From: Chalara sp. BL73
Lineage: Eukaryota; Ascomycota; Leotiomycetes; Helotiales
NCBI GenBank assembly: GCA_918026815.1
Contig: CAKJVC010000187.1
Location: 124,001-188,000 of the forward strand
DNA: 64,000 nt
Direction of reading: 5' to 3'
Part shown: positions 58,998 through 64,000 of the stretch, piece after piece
How the letters are laid out: every line of letters starts with the position of its first letter
How positions within the stretch are numbered: position 1 is the first letter of the stretch
The notes under the pieces: model-generated
Told to the model about the DNA's origin: nothing
The model's database searches: none
The model's input: only the letters and a program-made list of their open reading frames with translations
Program-made: the position numbers and the translations under genes

Positions 58998-59949
58998 CTT
59001 GGTTCTTCTTTTTTAGTTATTGCCTGAGGTGCGTTGGGCTTCTTCGCCTGAGACTTTGTTGACTAGATTTAGAGATGTGTGATGCGCCGGAGAAGTGAAA
59101 GAGCAGAGGAGGGGCGTTGAGTTGACGTTGGAGCGCCAGGGGAGTCAAGTGTTATCGCACGATAAGCGTCGGCAGACCACCGGGACTTGCCGAGTTCGGA
59201 ACTCCCAAAGTGATTTCAATGTTGGGAAGGATAGTTGGGCCAGGCTGACTTTATATCGAAAAGGACATCTCAGATAATGTGAGTATGTTGATAGAAGACT
59301 GTTCTTGACTTATTGTTGTTTCTAGAGTTGACGTGACATCCGAGAAGGCAGCAGTAAAACGAAGGTGTGATTCCGTGGCCCAGTGACTACTTAGTCACAA
59401 TCACATATGAAGTTACAAAGAAAATCTAGTCATTTACGTTTTGAGGTGCTTGTAACTCAAAGAAATAACCAAATAGTAGTACTGTACCCGAAATAAGAAT
59501 GAGGTTTAAATACAGCTTCATTAACTAAAGTAGATGGAGGTGAGCAAGAAGTAATATCCACCGAAACCAACTCATCGCAAAGCAAATTTATTATTGATGA
59601 GTGAATGCCTTATCCTGTCATTACGAAACTTGAGCAGGGTATATAGATTCCAGGCAAAAGTCCCTAATAACTATTTGACATCAGACGTATAAAGGACACA
59701 AGGCTGACGGTCAAAAGAACCTGAAAGCCCGGAAGGGGCTTAGGCAAGGCACGTTGCTCATCCCTGTCATCCCGAGGTGCGGTTTTTCGGTTGAAAGCCA
59801 GTATGAGATTTGCTGCGTATCCCCTCTCACGACCACAATTGAATAAAAATCTCATCTCAGCTCGGAAGAGTCATGGCTTTCAAAATAAAGTACATACATG
59901 GTCTCACGTCAATCATCCATCATATCAACCATCCCCACCAATTGTCGCC
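58998..59949. other. intergenic between divergent ubc8 and panB
   Basis: Contains both promoters and leaders. A short plus-strand frame at 59095-59277 has no coding character. The region before 59950 is a C/A-rich leader. Confidence 0.5.
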
Positions 59950-61017
59950 ATGCCGCCATCAGCCTCCACCATGAAAGTAGCTCGTGCTCTTTTGTCACGA
60001 TATCCTAGAACTGCTTCTCTTGCTGTCAAACCTTTGTTGTCGCGATGTCAGGCTAGGCAAAGCTCACATTCCCCGATGGGAGCTTCCTCTACCAGCCAGC
60101 GGAAAAAGATCACACTTGGCACGCTGCAGTCGCTCTACAGCAAGGGTGAGCCAATTACTGTGATGACCGCCCATGACTTTCCTAGCGGTCACGTCGCAGA
60201 TGCTGCTGGCATGGAAATTGTACTAGTCGGTGATAGTCTCGCCATGGTAGCACTCGGAATGGATGACACCAGTGAAGTGCTTATAGAAGAGATGCTTTTG
60301 CATTGTCGATCAGTATCTCGAGCCGTGAAATCTGCGTTCACGGTAGGTATCTAAATAGCTCTTTCCATGTCCCAAGCTGATATTGTAACTCAGGTCGGTG
60401 ATCTTCCGATGGGATCATACGAAATAGCGCCGACGCAAGCTTTAGAGTCAGCCATAAGGTTCATAAAAGAGGGTCGTGTACAAGGCGTGAAGCTTGAAGG
60501 TGGCGCGGAAATGGCCCCTACAATCAAGACAATCACAACTGCTGGGATCCCAGTGCTCGGCCATGTCGGACTCACTCCTCAACGACAGAATGCCCTTGGT
60601 GGTTTTCGCGTACAAGGGAAAACAGCAGCGAGTGCTCTGAAAGTCTTTGAAGACGCAGTCGCGGTCCAGAACGCCGGCGCATTTGCCATGGTCGTAGAAG
60701 CAGTACCGGCAGAAGTGGCAGCCCTTATCACCAAGAAGCTCTCCATTCCAACCATAAGTATTGGTGCCGGAAATGGATGTTCGGGACAAGTACTTGTGCA
60801 GATCGATATGACAGGAAACTTCCCACCTGGTCGCTTCATTCCGAAGTTTGTCAAACAATATGGAAACGTATATAGCGAAAGCTTGAAGGCGATTGAGGCG
60901 TATCGAAAAGAAACGAAGAGCCGTGCATACCCTGCGCCGGAACATACATATCCGATATCGAAGGCCGAGTTGGAAGAATTTGAGCATATATTGGAAGGAA
61001 AGGAGTTCACTTCATAG
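59950..61017 (+). CDS. panB: Ketopantoate hydroxymethyltransferase (PanB/ECM31)
   Basis: Exons 59950-60342 and 60394-61017 with a 51-bp phase-0 intron (GTAGGT…CTCAG) give 338 residues. This enzyme transfers a hydroxymethyl group from 5,10-methylene-tetrahydrofolate to 2-oxoisovalerate, the first step of pantothenate and hence coenzyme A synthesis. Diagnostic blocks are TVMTAHDFPSGHVADAAGM, EIVLVGDSLAMVALG (metal-binding Asp), VGDLPMGSYE, GHVGLTPQ and ISIGAGNGCSGQVLV. The first 45 residues are Arg/Ser/Ala-rich without acidic residues (MKVARALLSRYPRTASLAVK), a typical mitochondrial presequence. A further ATG at 59980 would give a slightly shorter presequence; upstream in-frame ATGs exist but look like leader. 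It is convergent with atg12, about 165 bp away. Confidence 0.95.
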
Positions 61018-61182
61018 AGCGATTTGCTTCGGAGGCCCTCATTGTTCCCTACATTTGATCATAGAAGTGCTTTCTGGCGTTCCTGTAGGCGGCAAGCGTA
61101 CTTCAAGGCAATTGTATACCAATAGTAAATCCATGTTCCAAACATATGTAGTTATCTCATCGTAAACCATCCTCACAACGTC

Positions 61183-61763
61183 TCATCCGAACGCAGGCGT
61201 CATCGAGTAGCTGACCACAAGCTGATCCCTTGAGTCCTTGAAGCACTATCCCCCTATTAACAGCCTCCAACTAATAGAGAAAGGTACTCACCCCATGTAA
61301 GTTCCCAACAACCTCATCCAACGCCGGCGCAAAGCTACTATTCACATATAAGAACACTCCCTGCTCTTGCCCAACCCTTAAAGTCCTTCTTAAGTAGGAC
61401 ACTACCTGCTCGAACCGTTGCGTACTGCTGATCTTGCACACATTCCTACTTAAGGCGGGAGCAGCACCAACTGCCATATCATAATGTTAGTACCATTCAT
61501 GGGGATGACAGAGCTATCTAGGTGCAAAGGCAACTCTCTTAGCAAAATAAAATAGAGAGGCTTGTGATAGAGTAGATATGAAAAATGAGCCTACCAGGCA
61601 CAAATCTAACGGTGATTTTCTGCAAAGGATATGTTCCAGCTGCAGCTAAGGCTGAGGCTGCGTCGCGAGGCAGGTTGGTGAGGAGGACGGAACCCGCTAG
61701 GTCGAGAGGGAGGTCATCTGGTGGTAGGTCAGAGTCGGGGATTGCTGGTGAGGTAGTGGACAT
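61183..61763 (-). CDS. atg12: Ubiquitin-like autophagy protein ATG12
   Basis: Exons 61763-61595, 61470-61292 and 61245-61183 give 136 residues. Introns are 124 bp (GTAGGC…GGCAG) and 46 bp (GTGAGT…GATAG), and the phases agree. Residues from about 48 on are the β-grasp fold: [57 protein letters not shown] and [13 protein letters not shown]. The protein ends on the glycine that is activated by ATG7 and joined through ATG10 to a lysine of ATG5. The ATG12-ATG5 conjugate then drives ATG8 lipidation at autophagosomes. The acidic N-terminal extension ([14 protein letters not shown]) is the usual variable part. No processing beyond the glycine is needed, as in other ATG12 proteins. Confidence 0.95.
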
Positions 61764-62164
61764 CTTGTTGTTTAATCGTTTGGTGGTTCGAAGGGAAGTA
61801 GGAAATGAGAGATGAGAAGTGGTTTTGTACAAGGCTGAGGTGACGTTTGACGGTGCCAAGACAGGTACTTTCTGATTAAAATATCCTTCCAGATAGAAGT
61901 AGGCAATGCTGAGAAGGCATTCGAGAGTATTGCTTCTATCTAAACACGTTCGATAATTTGGTATTTGAGGTGATTTTACGTACACTCATTTTTAAATGAG
62001 TCTGCAGAGATCTCTTTACAACGTTGCAACAGAACCATTGTCCCAACTGAGACAGCACAATTCTACTTACCCTGTTACAGCATCACCGCATAGGCTCATT
62101 CTACCAACCAGTGATACATAAATTTTACAGCTATAGTACATGTCTATAATACACAATATTATCC
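61764..62164. other. intergenic between atg12 and icp55
   Basis: Upstream region of atg12 and 3' flank of icp55. No gene is seen. Confidence 0.5.
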
Positions 62165-63772
62165 CTATCTGCGTAAAGCCTCAATGTCCACTACCTCTTT
62201 AACAGCTTCCGTTGTTAAGATGAGAGGCGAATCGTCCTGAACACACACGCTATCCTCGATCCGTATCCCTATTCCCCTAAAATGCTCAGGCCATCGTGAG
62301 TCATCTGGAACATATATCCCTGGCTCAACAGTCACGACATGGCCTGCCTTTAACGGCACTGCCCGAGAGTACCCAGGGCAGTCATGCACATCCAATCCAA
62401 TATAATGGCCAACGTGATGAGGAAACAAGATATCTAGCGCGTTCCCTGACATATCGAAGCCGAGCTGCTTCAAACCCTCTTTCAATCCATGTTCCGTGAC
62501 ATGGTGAAGTTTGTCTAAAGTCATGTTGGCGCTTTCTCTGCATAATGAGACAGTACTTCTTTGAACTCTCAGAATTGTCTCATACAGATCTCGCTGAGGG
62601 TCCGAGAACTTTCCAGATATTGGCCAAGATCGAGTGATATCTGTGATGTAACCTCCATATTGTCCTCCAGCATCAACCAAAACGATCTCTCCGTCTCTTA
62701 GAACCTCATCGTTCCGCACGTAATGTATTCTCAGCGCATTTCTCCCGCCTGCTACAACTGGGACATAAGCTTCTGCCTCGCAACCTCCTATCTTAAAGTC
62801 ATAATCCAAAAATATCCTAAGATCCTTTTCTTTCGTCCACTGCCGCCTCATGGCATTCGTGAAAGATCTCCCTGAGATCCGACCTGCCATCCGCATATTA
62901 GCTATCTCTGCTTCGCTCTTGACTACTCTAAGCTCATTCATGAAGGGCTTTAAAGGCTTGATCTTGCTGTCCTTTATCATCTTTTGGAAGTCATTGGAAG
63001 GCACGTCTTGGTTTTTGAAGAACGCAGAATACCCGGACTTGGAACTTTTCACTATGTCTGTATAGACCTCGCTAGCCGATGCTATTATGGGAGGAAGTAG
63101 CGTGGGTAGGTCAACGATACTACTAGCCTATGGCAGAATCAGCACGTATAGATTATGTCGAACATAGGGATAAAGCAACCTCGTCAGCATTAAACACATC
63201 CATTGCCGCTCTCTCACCGGATCGTGCACCATCCCATTGTTCAGCCTTGGCGTCTTTCGGGCGGACGAAAAGGTGGAACACATATTCGTGGGAATCGCCG
63301 ACTCTTTGTATCACTGCTACCGACTCTGGCTCATTGAAGCCTGTGAGATAGAAGAAGTTCGAGTCCTGATGAAACTCATAAAACACAGAGCCGGATCTAT
63401 ACTTGGTATTCGAGGATGCTATAATTGCAATTCCGTTGGGTGACAGGCTCGCAGCAAGCCTTGCTCTCCGGTCTGCATATTCCTGCGCAGTGATTCCTGG
63501 TGTCACTAGACCATTCGGTTAGTTGTTGTTGTGCTGATTATGAGCAACCTACCTTCGCCAGCCCTCAGAAGATGAGGATGAGTTTCATGCACAGGCTGTC
63601 CAAATTGAAGTTCGGCGGCAGATATGGAAGCATAATTTCGTGCTTGCGAGAAGGCATCAATAGTTTTCGTAGTATTGATTGGTGATGCTAGAAATTTTGT
63701 GGCGGGGTAGAACGACCGCGATGATATTATTGCCCTCTGCAATCGCTGCCACGGGGCATTTCTCAACTTCAT
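62165..63772 (-). CDS. icp55: Mitochondrial X-Pro aminopeptidase, ICP55 family
   Basis: Exons 63772-63553, 63505-63180 and 63127-62165 give 502 residues. Intron 1 is 47 bp (GTAGGT…TCTAG with AACTAACC branch). Intron 2 is 52 bp with a weaker GTTGCT donor. The Arg/Ser-rich start (MKLRNAPWQRLQRAIISSRSF) is a mitochondrial presequence. An N-terminal aminopeptidase-P domain (GITAQEYADRR, SNFFYLTGFNEPES) precedes a pita-bread metallopeptidase. Its metal ligands are in LVDAGGQYGGYITDITRSWP (two Asp), HHVGHYIGLDVHD (His), VTVEPGIYV (Glu) and GIRIEDSV (Glu). In yeast ICP55 trims one residue from proteins already cut by the matrix processing peptidase, stabilising them by the N-end rule. The family fit over the whole length is good. 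Confidence 0.92.
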
Positions 63773-64000
63773 ATTAATGATGATCCTCCTTCTTTGCAGA
63801 TATACTTCCTCATTATTTATTATTCATGATTGATGGCTAAGGTCCATAATACATGGTCGTGTGTTGATATTACCGTTTTGAGCCTCCTTCGGCCGCTAGC
63901 TTGGTTGCCGTCGTGAGGCACGCCCAGCCCCAATCGCGTTCTGATGGACCCACATCAACAAAAGCTTCCTCCCAAACATCCCCAAGCTCTCCAGGACATC
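63773..64000. other. right edge, icp55 upstream region
   Basis: Promoter side of icp55. On the minus strand, the last 100 bases could be the end of another gene entering from the right (frame ending RASRRQPS before a stop near 63895), but too little is visible to call. Confidence 0.3.

Overview
The window is nuclear DNA of a filamentous ascomycete (Pezizomycotina). Genes carry short introns of about 32-124 bp with GTATGT/GTGAGT-like donors and CTAAC/CTGAC branch sites, lie on both strands without operons, and encode typical fungal proteins (HUL4, PAK kinase, SCP160, PAN2, ATG12, ICP55). The 2EXR-family genes and the broken CHAT-STAND gene suggest Leotiomycetes or a related class, but that placement is inference. 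All gene models were spliced by hand from donor, branch, acceptor and reading-frame consistency. No transcript or database evidence was used.

Layout. 0-17.6 kb: the 3' end of a proline/serine/arginine-rich protein, an unrecognised three-exon gene, a doubtful gene near 6 kb, a lone 2EXR gene, the HECT ubiquitin ligase HUL4, a small hydrophilic protein, and the repair endonuclease subunit XPF/Rad1. 17.6-33 kb is an accessory island. It holds a degraded CHAT-protease/STAND-NTPase (NLR-like) gene and, head to head with it across about 244 bp, a broken small gene that I propose was its effector, possibly gasdermin-like. It also holds a tiny putatively lipidated protein, three 2EXR genes in different states of decay, a kinase-fold fragment and a secreted protein of unknown function. 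33-64 kb is mainly core genes: a Cla4-like PAK kinase, the multi-KH protein SCP160, a secreted protein with an unclear start, two unrecognised small genes, PAN2, an MFSD5-like transporter, the E2 enzyme UBC8, ketopantoate hydroxymethyltransferase, ATG12 and the mitochondrial peptidase ICP55. Long gene-poor stretches lie at 36.6-40.2, 47.3-49.3 and 55.4-58.0 kb.

How the genes relate. The core genes are functionally independent. HUL4, UBC8 and ATG12 belong to ubiquitin-type conjugation. SCP160 and PAN2 act on mRNA. PanB and ICP55 are predicted mitochondrial. The accessory island fits a programmed-cell-death/allorecognition locus (protease-bearing NLR plus a divergently transcribed effector) in which both partners have been inactivated by small lesions. 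The most unusual gene architecture is in UBC8, where conserved spacing of the protein requires a 3-nt and a 1-nt micro-exon. The same gene also carries a 1-bp frameshift in this assembly.
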